64,000 nucleotides of DNA from Geodermatophilus sp. DSM 45219 (lineage in GTDB: Bacteria; Actinomycetota; Actinomycetes; Mycobacteriales; Geodermatophilaceae), in NCBI RefSeq assembly GCF_900104025.1, contig NZ_FNIQ01000003.1, positions 372,001 through 436,000 on the forward strand, read 5' to 3'. The translations under genes were made by a program, and so were the position numbers. The number at the start of each line of letters is the position of its first letter. Positions within the stretch are counted from its first letter, which is position 1. Below, piece by piece: positions 28,276 to 36,947 of this stretch. Below the pieces are notes generated by a model. That model had not been told where the DNA came from. It made no database searches and worked only from the letters and a program-made list of their open reading frames with translations.

Positions 28276-29564
28276 GCCTCCCTGCAGGGTCCCGCCGCGA
28301 GCTCGCGAGTGGTGGGGGGCAGGGAGGTCCTTCCTCGGGCCGGTGCGGGCGCCGTCCGCACCGGCCCGGTCCGCTCCTCCCTGCGGCGCAGCACCGCCGA
28401 GGCGGTGAGCGCCCCCAGCCCGACCGCGGCCAGCCCGGCGCCGACGACGGCCGGCGCGGTCCAGCCCAGGCCCGCGGCGATGACCAGCCCGCCGAGCCAG
28501 GCGCCCAGCGCGTTGGCCGCGTTGAGCGCCGAGTGGTTCAGCGCCGCACCGAGCATCTGCGCCTCGCCGGCGACCTCCATCAGCCGCAGCTGCAGCGTCA
28601 CGACCAGCACCGAGGCGGCCCCCGACAGCAGGAACAGGGTGGCCAGCAGCCCGGGCGCCCAGCCGGCGACGACCGCGATCAGCCCCAGCAGCACCCCCGT
28701 GGCGAGCATGGCCCCGACCAGGGAGCGGAACAGCGCCCGGTCGGCGAGCCGGCCGCCGACCGCCGTCCCCAGGACGCCGCCCACGCCGTAGACCAGCAGC
28801 ACCCACGGCACCGCGCCGCGCGCCAGCCCCGCCACCTCGGTGGACAGCGGCGAGACGTAGCTGTAGACGGCGAACATGCCGCCGAAACCCACGGTGGCGA
28901 CCAGCAGGGTCAGCAGCACCTGGGGACGGCGCAGCGCGGTGAGCTCGGTCGCGACGGTGACGTCATCCCGCCCCGGCGTGGACGGCACGAACGCCAGCAC
29001 CGCGAGCACCGTGGCCGCGGCGAGCACGACGACCGCCCAGTACGCCGCCCGCCAGCCCAGCTCCTGGCCCAGCCAGGTCGCCGCCGGCACGCCCGCCAGG
29101 TTGGCCACGGCGAGTCCCAGCATCACCGAGCTGACCGCCCTGCCCCGCAGCTCGGGCCGCACCAGCGAGGCGGCGACCAGCGAGGCCACCCCGAAGTAGG
29201 CGCCGTGCGGGAGGCCGCTGACGAAGCGGGCGACGAGCAGCGAGGGGTGGCCGGCGGCCAGCGCGCTGGCCAGGTTGCCGACCAGGAACGCGGCCATGAG
29301 GGCGACGAGCAGCCCGCGCCGCGGCAATCGGGCGCCCAGCGCGGCGATGACCGGCGCACCCATCACCACGCCCAGCGCGTAGGCGGAGATGACGTGGCCG
29401 GCGGTGGGGATGTCGACGCCCACGCCCTCGGCGATCTCGGGCAGCAGGCCGATCGTCACGAACTCCGTCGTCCCGAGGGCGAAGCCGCCCAGGGCGAGGG
29501 CGACGATCGCGGCGACGACCCGCCGGGCGCTGAGCAGGGGGACGCCGGACGGTGCGGAGGTCAC
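28272..29564 (-). CDS. MFS exporter (DHA1 family), C-terminus encoded by a repeat element
   Basis: A 430-residue 12-helix transporter with the DHA1 motif GFALGTTEFVTIGLLPEIAEG, motif A-like GARLPRRGLLVA and VSGLPHGAYFGVA, as in AraJ/sugar-efflux and CmlR-like exporters. The substrate is unknown; the position beside an iron-regulated binding protein invites the guess of siderophore export, but nothing in the sequence shows it. The last 20 residues or so ([18 protein letters not shown]) are read from the palindromic element 28275-28332 and do not belong to the family. The stop overlaps the convergent gene. Confidence 0.85.
   Translation of the reverse strand: MTSAPSGVPLLSARRVVAAIVALALGGFALGTTEFVTIGLLPEIAEGVGVDIPTAGHVISAYALGVVMGAPVIAALGARLPRRGLLVALMAAFLVGNLASALAAGHPSLLVARFVSGLPHGAYFGVASLVAASLVRPELRGRAVSSVMLGLAVANLAGVPAATWLGQELGWRAAYWAVVVLAAATVLAVLAFVPSTPGRDDVTVATELTALRRPQVLLTLLVATVGFGGMFAVYSYVSPLSTEVAGLARGAVPWVLLVYGVGGVLGTAVGGRLADRALFRSLVGAMLATGVLLGLIAVVAGWAPGLLATLFLLSGAASVLVVTLQLRLMEVAGEAQMLGAALNHSALNAANALGAWLGGLVIAAGLGWTAPAVVGAGLAAVGLGALTASAVLRRREERTGPVRTAPAPARGRTSLPPTTRELAAGPCREA
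28275..28332 (-). repeat. Dispersed palindromic element, copy R3
   Basis: Arms cctccctgc (28277-28285) and gcagggagg (28319-28327) pair over 9 bp around the family core, whose centre is the palindrome cgcgagctcgcg. It sits exactly where two convergent genes meet and doubles as the 3' end of the MFS coding sequence, so it may act as a terminator for both. Confidence 0.85.
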
Positions 29565-29623
29565 GGAACAGCGGCAAGGCCTCTGCCCTCAGCCGCATTC
29601 CCGGCCCGGTGACGTGCTGGAAT

Positions 29624-29683
29624 GGCCCTCCTGCAGGGGCCCGCCCCGAGCGACAGCGAGGGGTGGGGGGCAGGCGGGTCCTT
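29624..29683 (-). repeat. Dispersed palindromic element, copy R4
   Basis: On the minus strand it starts aaggacc directly at the TAA stop of the GAF regulator and ends gggcc, followed by the flank attccagcacgtcacc (29610-29623). That flank also follows copy R5. Arms ccctcctgc and gcaggcggg pair with one mismatch. Confidence 0.82.
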
Positions 29684-31010
29684 ACTGGAGCGGCCCGCGG
29701 GGGGTGCGGCGCAGGCGGTGCAGGTGCGCGGCGACGGCCGGCCGGCTCGGGGCGCCGGGCGGCAGGGTCTCCAAGCAGGCCTGCCACACCACGGCGTCGT
29801 CCTGGGCCTCGGGCAGCCGCGTGTAGCGCAGCAGCAGCTCCGGTCGGCGGCCGGCCAGCACCGCCTGCCGCAGGGCGGCGCCGAGGCGGTCGCGGGCGGC
29901 GACGACCCCCGGTGCCGACGAGCGGGGCAGCACGGCCCCGGGGTAGCGCTCCAGCGCCGGGCCGACGGCGCCGCGGGCGAGCAGCCGGCGCACCTGGTCC
30001 AGGTCGGTCTCCAGCGGGCCGGTGAGCCGGTAGGGCCGGGAGCCCAGCAGCTGCGCGCCGACCAGCCGGCGCAGCCGGGACAGCTCGGCGCGCACGGTGA
30101 CCGCGGCCGCGTCGCCGGCGTGGCACTCGGCGGCCAGCTGCTCGGCCGTGCGCCCGCCCCCGCCGGCCGCCGCCTCGGCGAGCAGCAGCAGCAGCTCGGA
30201 GTGGCGCAGCGAGAGCTCCGCGGGGCCCGACGGGAGCACCAGCCGGGCGCGCTCGCGGCCGAGGACCTCCAGCTGCGGCGCCGGCCGGGCCGCCGGGCGC
30301 GGAGCCGGACGGACCGGGCGGGCGGCCTCCTCGCGGTGCAGCCAGCGCAGCTCGGACTCCACCGCGGCCACGGTGGCGCGGACCAGGGTGAGCACCTGCG
30401 GGCTGGCCACGTGGTCGCCGCCGGTCACGTCGATGGCACCGAGCAGCACGCCGGTGACCGGGTGGTGCACCGGCGCGGCCGAGCAGCTCCAGGGCTGCAC
30501 CGGGCGCCGGTAGTGCTCGCTGCCGTAGATCTGGACGGCGTGGTCGAGGGCCAGCGCGGTACCCGGGGCGTTGGTGCCGGCGACATCCTCGGACCAGCAC
30601 GCACCCTCGACGAAGTGCATGACCTCGGCCCGGGCACGCAGCTGCCGGTCGCCCTCGACCCACAGCATCCGGCCGTCGGCGTCGCTGACCGCGACGATCA
30701 TCCGGTCGGCCTCGGCGTCCTCCACCAGCAGCCGGCGGATCACCGGCAGCACCGGCGCGAGCGGGTGCGCGGCGCGGTAGGCCAGAAGCTCGTCGTCCAG
30801 CAGGTCGACCGGCGGTGCGACGCCGTCGGGGTCGACGCCGCTGCCGAGGCTGCGCCGCCAGGAGTCCCAGACGACGGCGCGCACGGAGCCCGGCGCCGCG
30901 GGGCGGTCGGAGCGGGTGACGAGGGCTTCGTGGGCAGCGCGCAACCGCCCGGTGAGGGCCGGGTCGGGCAGGCCGTCGGGCAGCGCGACCCACGGGTTCA
31001 GCGTCGTCAC
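29682..31010 (-). CDS. GAF-domain transcriptional regulator with winged-helix/BTAD-like C-terminus
   Basis: The 442-residue protein has an N-terminal segment (VVWDSWRRSLGSGVDPDGVAPPV) and a GAF domain (MLWVEGDRQLRARAEVMHFVEGACWSEDVAGTNAPGTAL) typical of AcoR-like regulators of alcohol and aldehyde metabolism. The sigma-54 AAA domain is missing. Instead the C-terminus looks like a winged helix (LSLRHSELLLLLAEAA...LSRLRRLVG) followed by a BTAD-like helical region. It starts 10 bases after the mftF stop and so probably belongs to the mycofactocin operon, sensing a small molecule linked to alcohol oxidation. Confidence 0.75.
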   Translation of the reverse strand: MTTLNPWVALPDGLPDPALTGRLRAAHEALVTRSDRPAAPGSVRAVVWDSWRRSLGSGVDPDGVAPPVDLLDDELLAYRAAHPLAPVLPVIRRLLVEDAEADRMIVAVSDADGRMLWVEGDRQLRARAEVMHFVEGACWSEDVAGTNAPGTALALDHAVQIYGSEHYRRPVQPWSCSAAPVHHPVTGVLLGAIDVTGGDHVASPQVLTLVRATVAAVESELRWLHREEAARPVRPAPRPAARPAPQLEVLGRERARLVLPSGPAELSLRHSELLLLLAEAAAGGGGRTAEQLAAECHAGDAAAVTVRAELSRLRRLVGAQLLGSRPYRLTGPLETDLDQVRRLLARGAVGPALERYPGAVLPRSSAPGVVAARDRLGAALRQAVLAGRRPELLLRYTRLPEAQDDAVVWQACLETLPPGAPSRPAVAAHLHRLRRTPRGPLQ

Positions 31011-31020
31011 GGCTCTGCCG

Positions 31021-32586
31021 TCATGTCACGGTCCGCGGGCTCGGGTCCATCGTCCGCCCATCGTGACCGCTCGCACGCGTTTCCACCAGGGAGCCGGTCG
31101 TGCGCAACCGTTCCGGGGGAGCCGCCGTCGGCGCAGGCCGGGCGGGCAGCAGCGCCCGCGGGTCGCGCGCCCGCAGCGCGCCGGCCCACAGCCCGGCGCC
31201 GTAGGCGAGGTCCTCGAGCCGGCGTCCGGCGGCGAAGCGCAGCGGCCCCACCTGCTGCCGGTGCGGCCACCAGGCCAGGACGGCGTCGGCGGCGGCGACC
31301 GCGGCGACCCCGCGCCGGGCACGGCGGGAGACCGCGGCGGCGCCCAGGGCCAGCGGCCAGTGGTGGCGGGTGACGCTGCGGGCCAGGGTCTTCCCCGCGG
31401 CGGCGCTGCCGCGCAGCACCAGGGCCGCGGCCAGCCCGAGGGGAGCGCGCCGGCCGGGGCGGGCGAGCCGGGGGGCCAGCCGGCCGGTCGCGACGGCGAG
31501 CACCGCGGCGGCGGCGAGCGCGCCGGAGCGGCGGCCGGTCAGCGCGAGCGCCCACGCGGCGGCCGACCACGGCGAGACCACCACGGGGGCGACCACACCG
31601 CCGTGCCGGGCGGCCAGCAGCGCGGCGCCGGTGCCGTAGAAGGCGCGGCGGCGCAGCCACTCGCCGGTGGACGACCGGTGCTCGTGGGCGACCTCGGCCG
31701 CCGGCTCGTAGCGCACCCGCCACCCGGCGGCGACCAGCCGCCACACCAGGTCGACGTCCTCGGCGACCCGCATGGCCTCGTCGAAGCCGTCGCCGAGCGC
31801 CTCGCGGCGGGCCACCAGCGCCGCGCTGGGCAGGTAGGACACCGCGGTCCCCGGGGCCACCGGCGCGGGGTGCGGCCCCATGTCGAGCGCGCTGACCGCG
31901 GCCTCGTACGGCTCCACCCAGCCGGTGCCCTCGGCCGGCAGCGCGGTGATCCGCGGCGCGACGACCGCCAGCCGGGGGTCGGCGGTGTGCCGGACCAGCG
32001 GCCCGGACCAGCCGGGCAGCGGGACGCAGTCGGAGTCGAGGAACGCGACCAGGTCGGTGGTGGCCGCGCGCAGGCCGGCGTTGCGGGCGGCGGCGGGCCC
32101 GCGGGCGGTCCCGTGCCGCAGCACGCAGGCGCCGTGCGCCGTCGCGCAGGCGGAGACGGCGGCCGGGTCGGCCGACCCGTCGTCCACCACGAGCACCGGG
32201 ACGTCCGCGGTGTCCGGGTCGGCCCGCAGCGCGGCCAGCAGCCGGGCGAGCTCGGCCGGGCGGTCCCTGACCGGGACGACGACGGTGAGCTCCCCCGCCG
32301 GGCCGCCGTCGTGCTCCGGGCGGCCCTCGTGCTGCGGGTGACCCAGGCCGGCGTCGAGCAGCCGGGCGGCGAGCGCGGCCGTGGTGCTGTCGCGGACCAG
32401 GAGCCGGTCGTCGCGCAGCAGGTCGACGGCGCGGGGCGCGAGGCGGACCAGCCGCAGCGGCGACCCGCCGAGCAGCGTCGCGCCGTCGTCGAGGCGGCGG
32501 GTGCGGGGGTCCAGGCGGACGTCGGTGCCGTCGGGGAGCCGGTCGGGCGGGGGGATGGCGACCGTCGGCCCGGGTCGCCCGCTCAT
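31021..32586 (-). CDS. mftF: Mycofactocin glycosyltransferase MftF
   Basis: The 521-residue protein begins with the MftF N-terminal extension (VRLDPRTRRLDDGATLLGGSPLRLVRL). A GT-A glycosyltransferase 2 domain follows with LTVVVPVRDRPAELARLLAAL, VLVVDDGSADP, the DxD-type DSDCVPLPGW and RVAEDVDLVWRL. C-terminal hydrophobic segments follow. In M. smegmatis, MftF adds beta-1,4-linked glucose units to the mature cofactor. Its ATG overlaps the stop of the upstream hydrolase (ATGA), so the hydrolase is co-translated with it. Confidence 0.9.
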   Translation of the reverse strand: MSGRPGPTVAIPPPDRLPDGTDVRLDPRTRRLDDGATLLGGSPLRLVRLAPRAVDLLRDDRLLVRDSTTAALAARLLDAGLGHPQHEGRPEHDGGPAGELTVVVPVRDRPAELARLLAALRADPDTADVPVLVVDDGSADPAAVSACATAHGACVLRHGTARGPAAARNAGLRAATTDLVAFLDSDCVPLPGWSGPLVRHTADPRLAVVAPRITALPAEGTGWVEPYEAAVSALDMGPHPAPVAPGTAVSYLPSAALVARREALGDGFDEAMRVAEDVDLVWRLVAAGWRVRYEPAAEVAHEHRSSTGEWLRRRAFYGTGAALLAARHGGVVAPVVVSPWSAAAWALALTGRRSGALAAAAVLAVATGRLAPRLARPGRRAPLGLAAALVLRGSAAAGKTLARSVTRHHWPLALGAAAVSRRARRGVAAVAAADAVLAWWPHRQQVGPLRFAAGRRLEDLAYGAGLWAGALRARDPRALLPARPAPTAAPPERLRTTGSLVETRASGHDGRTMDPSPRTVT

Positions 32587-33125
32587 CCCTCGGCCAGCAC
32601 CTCGGCGGTCGTGGTGACCTCGACCAGCGGCGCGTAGCAGGCGAGGATCCGCATCGTGTCGTCGTGGGCCTCGTCGGTCGCGCCGGCGCAGGCGTCGGAG
32701 ACCACCCGCACCAGCAGCCCGGCGTCCGCGGCGGGCAGCACGGTCGAGAGCACGCAGCAGTCGGTGGCCACCCCGGCGACGGTGACCGGGCCGTCGCCGA
32801 CCAGCTCGGCGACCGCGGGCACCCACTTGCCGAAGGTCGGGGCGTCGACGACGGGGAGGCCGCCCGGGTCCTCGGCGAGCTGGAACAGCGGGATGGCGTG
32901 CGCCTGGGTGAAGTAGTCGTACTTGGCGTAGTAGTCGGCCCACGCTCCGGTCGGCCGGTCGGGGACGACGAACCGGGTGAAGACGACGCGGTCGCCGAAG
33001 GCCTCGACCAGGGTGCGGATGCGCGGGCGGATCTCGTCGAACCGGGGCGTCGTCCACGGTGAGCCCGGGTCGCGGAACACCTCCTGGTAGTCGACGACGA
33101 CCAGCCAGCCGGACGGGCTCCCCAT
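32583..33125 (-). CDS. Isochorismatase-family cysteine hydrolase in the mft operon
   Basis: The 180-residue protein has the isochorismatase-fold triad: Asp in LVVVDYQEVF, Lys in APTFGKWVPAV, and nucleophile Cys in GVATDCCVLSTVL, with the cis-peptide before it. Family members cleave amides or vinyl ethers (nicotinamide, isochorismate, N-carbamoyl compounds). It lies between mftE and mftF and overlaps mftF by 4 bases. It is not among the canonical mftA-F genes, so it may act on the peptide or cofactor, or be a passenger. Confidence 0.85.
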   Translation of the reverse strand: MGSPSGWLVVVDYQEVFRDPGSPWTTPRFDEIRPRIRTLVEAFGDRVVFTRFVVPDRPTGAWADYYAKYDYFTQAHAIPLFQLAEDPGGLPVVDAPTFGKWVPAVAELVGDGPVTVAGVATDCCVLSTVLPAADAGLLVRVVSDACAGATDEAHDDTMRILACYAPLVEVTTTAEVLAEG

Positions 33126-33162
33126 GCCCGGACCATAACCCCGCGTGGCCGGACGGGTTCCG

Positions 33163-33858
33163 TCAGCCGCGGAGCCGCCCGGCGGGGTCGACGTCCCACC
33201 CCCGCACGGCGGCGGCCAGCCGCCCGGCCATGCCGGCCAGCAGCCGGGCGCCCTCCTCCGCCGACGCGCCGGCCGGGTCCCCGAGCACCCCGGTGGGGCT
33301 GACGGCGCGCACGCCGCCGGCGCGCAGCCGGGGCAGCAGCTCGGCGACCGGCGTGGTGTCGCCGGCGACCGCGCGGTCCTCCCGGACGGCACCCGGTTCC
33401 ACGTGCAACATCACGGACGTCTCGGTGCGCCCGGCGTGCGCGTCGGCGCCGGCCACGCCGCAGGGGAACCAGGCGACGTCCCGCCCCTCGGTGCGCAGCT
33501 GCGAGCCGGCCGTCCGGAGGGCGTCCAGGTTGCCGCCGTGGCCGTTGACCAGGACGAGCCGGCCGGCCCAGCGGCAGGCCGAGCGGCCGTACTCCACGAG
33601 CAGCCCGGTGAGCGCCTCGGTGCCGATGGAGACCGTGCCGGGGAAGTCCTCGTGCTCGCCGCTGGCGCCGTAGGCGAGGGCCGGGGCGAGCAGGGCGCCG
33701 TCCAGGTCGCCGGCGGCGGCCTCGGCGACCGCGCAGGCGACGGTGGTGTCGGTGGCCAGCGGCAGGTGGTGGCCGTGCTGCTCGACGGCGCCGAGCGGCA
33801 CCAGCAGCAGCGGGCGCTCGGGCAGGTCGGGCCAGGTGGCGCCGGCGAGCGAGGTCAC
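33163..33858 (-). CDS. mftE: Mycofactocin peptidase MftE (creatininase family)
   Basis: The 231-residue creatininase-fold protein has metal ligands in GAVEQHGHHLPLATDT, NGHGGN and the ADAHAGRTETSVML strand. MftE cleaves the MftC-modified MftA precursor to release the Val-Tyr-derived dipeptide AHDP. GTG 33858 lies 14 bases after the OYE2 stop, consistent with one operon. It is followed by the cysteine hydrolase and mftF. Confidence 0.92.
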   Translation of the reverse strand: MTSLAGATWPDLPERPLLLVPLGAVEQHGHHLPLATDTTVACAVAEAAAGDLDGALLAPALAYGASGEHEDFPGTVSIGTEALTGLLVEYGRSACRWAGRLVLVNGHGGNLDALRTAGSQLRTEGRDVAWFPCGVAGADAHAGRTETSVMLHVEPGAVREDRAVAGDTTPVAELLPRLRAGGVRAVSPTGVLGDPAGASAEEGARLLAGMAGRLAAAVRGWDVDPAGRLRG

Positions 33859-33872
33859 CCGGTCGAGGCTAG

Positions 33873-35798
33873 TCAGACCGCCCGGCCGACCCGGTCGCCG
33901 TCCAGGGTGGCCGCTCCCGCCCGTCGCGGGGCGAGGCAGTCGCCGACCCGGTGCACCTCCAGGCCGCTGTCGCGCAGCGCCGTCCACAGCTCGTCGTCGG
34001 CCCGGGCGGGTGCCGCGACCACGATCCGGTCGACGGTGCGCTCCTCGACCGCGCCGGTGGGGTGGTGCAGCAGCCGCACGGTGCGGCCGTCGACCGCGGT
34101 GACCAGCCGCTCCGTCGTCCGCCGGATGTCCAGCGCGGCTGCCCGCCGCTCCCAGCCGGGCCGGTCGAGGGTGAGCCCGAGGTCCTGGCCGACGACCATC
34201 GCCGCGGTGACCACCTCGACGGTGCAGCCGCGGCCGGCGAGCAGCTCGGCGACCGAGGTCGCCGCGGCGGCGCCGAGGTCGTCGACGACGAGGACGGCAC
34301 CGGTCGGCTGCGCGGCGCCGGTGAGCACGTCGCGGACGTCGACCACCCGGGCGCTCGTGCCGGCCCACTCCGGCCGCACGGGACGGGCGCCGGTGGCGAG
34401 GACGACGACGTCCGGCGCGTCGGCGAGCACGGCTTCCGCGGTCGCTCGCACGCCGGTGCGGACCGCCACCCCCGAGCGGGCGCACTCGGCGGCGAGGTCG
34501 TCGACCAGCGGGCGCAGCCCGTCCCGTCCGGGGGCGGACGCCGCGACCCGGATCGCACCGCCGGTGCGGTCGGCCTGCTCCCACAGGGTGACCGCGTGCC
34601 CGCGGGCGGCGGCGGTCGCGGCGGCGCGCAACCCGGCCGGGCCGCCGCCGATGACGAGCACCCGGCGGCGGCGCCGCGGGAGCGGCAGCGGCGCCTCGCG
34701 GCCGGCCCGCGGGTTGACGACGCAGCCCAGCGGCCGGTTCAGGCCCACCCGGCCGACGCAGTCGGAGTTGCAGCCGAGGCAGCGGCGGATCTCGCCGTCC
34801 CGCCCGCCGACCGCCTTGGCGGCGAACCGGGGGTCGGCGATCTGGGCGCGGACGGCACCGACCAGGTCGCAGTCGCCGGCAGCCAGCGCCTGCTCCGCCT
34901 GCGCCGGCGTGAGGAAGCGGCCGACGCCGATCACCGGGACGCCGACGGCGGCGCGGACGGCCGCGGACAGGTACCGGGCGTACCCGGGTGGGGTGGTCAT
35001 CGGGGGGACGACGCGGTCGAGGGTCGCCGTCGCCACGCCGACCGTGGTGCTGACGTAGTCCACCAGGCCGCGGTCGGTGAGCAGCCGCGCGGTGGCCACC
35101 GCCTCCTCCAGCGTCGTCCCGCCGTCCAGGCCCTCCTCGTCGGCGAGCCGGACACCGAGGGCGCGGCCGGGCCCGAGCGCCTCGCGGACGGCGGTGAGCA
35201 CCTCGACGAGGAAGCGGACGCGGTGCTCGAGCGGGCCGCCGTAGCGGTCGGTGCGCCGGTTGGTGGCGCGGGAGAGGAACTGGCGCGCCAGCGCGGACTG
35301 CGAGCCCTGCACCTCCACGCCGTCGAACCCGGCCGCGGCGCACCGGGCGGCGACGTCGGCGTAGCCGGCGACCAGCCGGGCGATGTCGGCGGTGGTGGCC
35401 TCGCGCGGCACCTCGCGGAACAGCGGGTCGGGCACCGGGGAGGGCGCGGTGACCGGGGTCCGGGTGTGCAGCGAGTCGGACTGGCCGCCGTTGTGGTTGA
35501 CCTGGGCGAACACCGGCACGCCGTGCGCGTGGACGGCGTCGGCGACCCGTCGCAGCCCGGGCAGGACAGCGGGGTCGTAGCCGTGGACCAGCTTCTCGTA
35601 GGGCCGGTCGGCGGGGTCGGTGGCCAGTTCTTCCGTGATCACCAGCCCGGCGCCGCCGGCCGCGCGGGCCGCGTAGTAGGCGGCGTGCCGGTCGGTGGAG
35701 CGGCCGTCGACGGCGTAGTTCGTCAGGTGGGCCGGGAAGACGATCCGGTTGGGCAGCGTCACCGGCCCGACCCGGAACGGCGCCGTGAGGTGTCGCAT
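33873..35798 (-). CDS. Mycofactocin-system FadH/OYE-family oxidoreductase 2
   Basis: The 641-residue protein resembles 2,4-dienoyl-CoA reductase (FadH). An N-terminal FMN-binding OYE barrel (MRHLTAPFRVGPVTLPNRIVFPAHLTNYAVDG) ends in a Cys cluster (CLGCNSDCVGRVGL...GCVVNP) for an iron-sulfur centre. A C-terminal FAD/NAD(P) module follows (VLVIGGGPAGLRAAATAAARG). In mft loci this class is annotated as system-associated and is thought to use or regenerate the cofactor. ATG 35798 follows ggaggaggg. It heads the second half of the mft operon. Confidence 0.9.
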   Translation of the reverse strand: MRHLTAPFRVGPVTLPNRIVFPAHLTNYAVDGRSTDRHAAYYAARAAGGAGLVITEELATDPADRPYEKLVHGYDPAVLPGLRRVADAVHAHGVPVFAQVNHNGGQSDSLHTRTPVTAPSPVPDPLFREVPREATTADIARLVAGYADVAARCAAAGFDGVEVQGSQSALARQFLSRATNRRTDRYGGPLEHRVRFLVEVLTAVREALGPGRALGVRLADEEGLDGGTTLEEAVATARLLTDRGLVDYVSTTVGVATATLDRVVPPMTTPPGYARYLSAAVRAAVGVPVIGVGRFLTPAQAEQALAAGDCDLVGAVRAQIADPRFAAKAVGGRDGEIRRCLGCNSDCVGRVGLNRPLGCVVNPRAGREAPLPLPRRRRRVLVIGGGPAGLRAAATAAARGHAVTLWEQADRTGGAIRVAASAPGRDGLRPLVDDLAAECARSGVAVRTGVRATAEAVLADAPDVVVLATGARPVRPEWAGTSARVVDVRDVLTGAAQPTGAVLVVDDLGAAAATSVAELLAGRGCTVEVVTAAMVVGQDLGLTLDRPGWERRAAALDIRRTTERLVTAVDGRTVRLLHHPTGAVEERTVDRIVVAAPARADDELWTALRDSGLEVHRVGDCLAPRRAGAATLDGDRVGRAV

Positions 35799-35892
35799 GC
35801 ATCCCTCCTCCTGCCGGACCGGCTCCCCCCCAGGACGGTAGGAACTCCCACGACGGTGCCCGGACACGGCTCTGCTGGGTGATCATCCCCGT

Positions 35893-36321
35893 GTGCGGAC
35901 AGCAGCGGGCCAGGTCGCGGTGGCAGCCGGCGCGGTCGTCGGGGTGGCGCTGGTGGCGGTCATCCTGTTCCTCGCGACCTTCGACGGCCGCAGGCTCATC
36001 GACCTCGGCGCCTGGGTCGGGGCGGAGGACCCGTGGCGGCAGTCGATGGTGCCGAACGCCCGCTGGGCCACCGACGAGCTGTGCGACGCCGACCTGCCGT
36101 GCACCCAGGCCGTGCAGTCGGACACGCTGACGATGTACCGGTTCCTCGACCGGGACCACGCCGTGGCAGCGGCCCGCCGCTTCGCCGGGGAGTCCTACCT
36201 GTCCGGGTGGATCGTCGTCCGGTTCGAACCGGGCCGGCTGACCGCGGCGGAGCGCAGCGAGTTCGCCATCGGCTTGGACTGCATGCACGTGGGGACCACC
36301 GAGGACGGCGTCGAGTGCTGA
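35893..36321 (+). CDS. Hypothetical single-pass membrane protein
   Basis: The 142-residue protein has an N-terminal membrane helix (AVAAGAVVGVALVAVILFLA) and an extracellular-looking domain of about 110 residues with four Cys (ELCDADLPCTQ and LDCMHVG...VEC), probably two disulfides. No family is recognised. It is on the opposite strand to the surrounding mft genes and starts 94 bases from the divergent OYE2 gene. Confidence 0.65.
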   Translation: MRTAAGQVAVAAGAVVGVALVAVILFLATFDGRRLIDLGAWVGAEDPWRQSMVPNARWATDELCDADLPCTQAVQSDTLTMYRFLDRDHAVAAARRFAGESYLSGWIVVRFEPGRLTAAERSEFAIGLDCMHVGTTEDGVEC

Positions 36322-36346
36322 CCGCCGTCGGGAGAGACTCGCGGGC

Positions 36347-36724
36347 ATGGCCCCTCGACGCTGCCCCTGCGGGACCGGCCTGGCCTACGCGGAGTGCTGC
36401 GGCCGGCTGCACGACGGCACCGCGACGGCGGCGACCGCCGAGCAGCTGATGCGCTCGCGGTACAGCGCCTTCGCTCTCGGGGACGCCGGCTACCTCCTCG
36501 ACACCTGGCACCCGGCGACGCGACCGCCATCGCTGGAGCTCGACCCGACGGTGCGGTGGACCGGCCTGGACGTGCTGGCCGTGGCGGACGGCGGGCTGCT
36601 CGCCGCGGAGGGCACGGTCGAGTTCCGGGCCTCGTACCGGCACGAGGGCCGGACCGGCAGCCAGCACGAGGTCAGCCGCTTCGCACGTGTCGACGGCGCC
36701 TGGCGGTACCTCGACGCAGTGTGA
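36347..36724 (+). CDS. YchJ/UPF0225 family SEC-C protein
   Basis: The 125-residue protein has the N-terminal SEC-C-like zinc motif (CPCGTGLAYAECCGRLH). The YchJ domain follows with AEQLMRSRYSAFALGDAGYLLDTWHP and, near the end, SRFARVDGAWRYLDA (NTF2-like fold). The function is unknown; SEC-C motifs bind zinc and often nucleic acid or protein partners. It is 25 bases after the preceding gene and probably co-transcribed. Confidence 0.88.
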   Translation: MAPRRCPCGTGLAYAECCGRLHDGTATAATAEQLMRSRYSAFALGDAGYLLDTWHPATRPPSLELDPTVRWTGLDVLAVADGGLLAAEGTVEFRASYRHEGRTGSQHEVSRFARVDGAWRYLDAV

Positions 36725-36756
36725 GCGCGGGGCGACGGCGTCCGCGCACGCCCCGA

Positions 36757-36804
36757 CTCTCGCGCCGTTGTCCCCGCTGTCGCGCTGGTGCAACGGCGCG
36801 AGAG
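36757..36804. terminator. Perfect 14-bp inverted repeat
   Basis: ctctcgcgccgttg (36757-36770) and its exact complement (36791-36804) surround a 20-nt loop, 33 bases after the YchJ stop. A third partial arm (cgcgcgagggtcgg) follows. A terminator is likely. Confidence 0.55.
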
Positions 36805-36947
36805 CGGGGTGAACCGCGCGAGGGTCGGCGGGTTCCGCCGTGGGGGAGCGGTGGGGACGGTCCGTCATCGCTCCCGCGCGTGTGTCGGGCCACGGCGTCC
36901 TGGGCAGGAGGTGGGCGACACCGGATCGCGCACGACGAGAGGACGAG

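Noticed and set aside
36815..36875. Possible tenth copy of the palindromic element (gagcggtggggacggtcc)
   Set aside because: Only one arm region resembles the family and no matching opposite arm is found.
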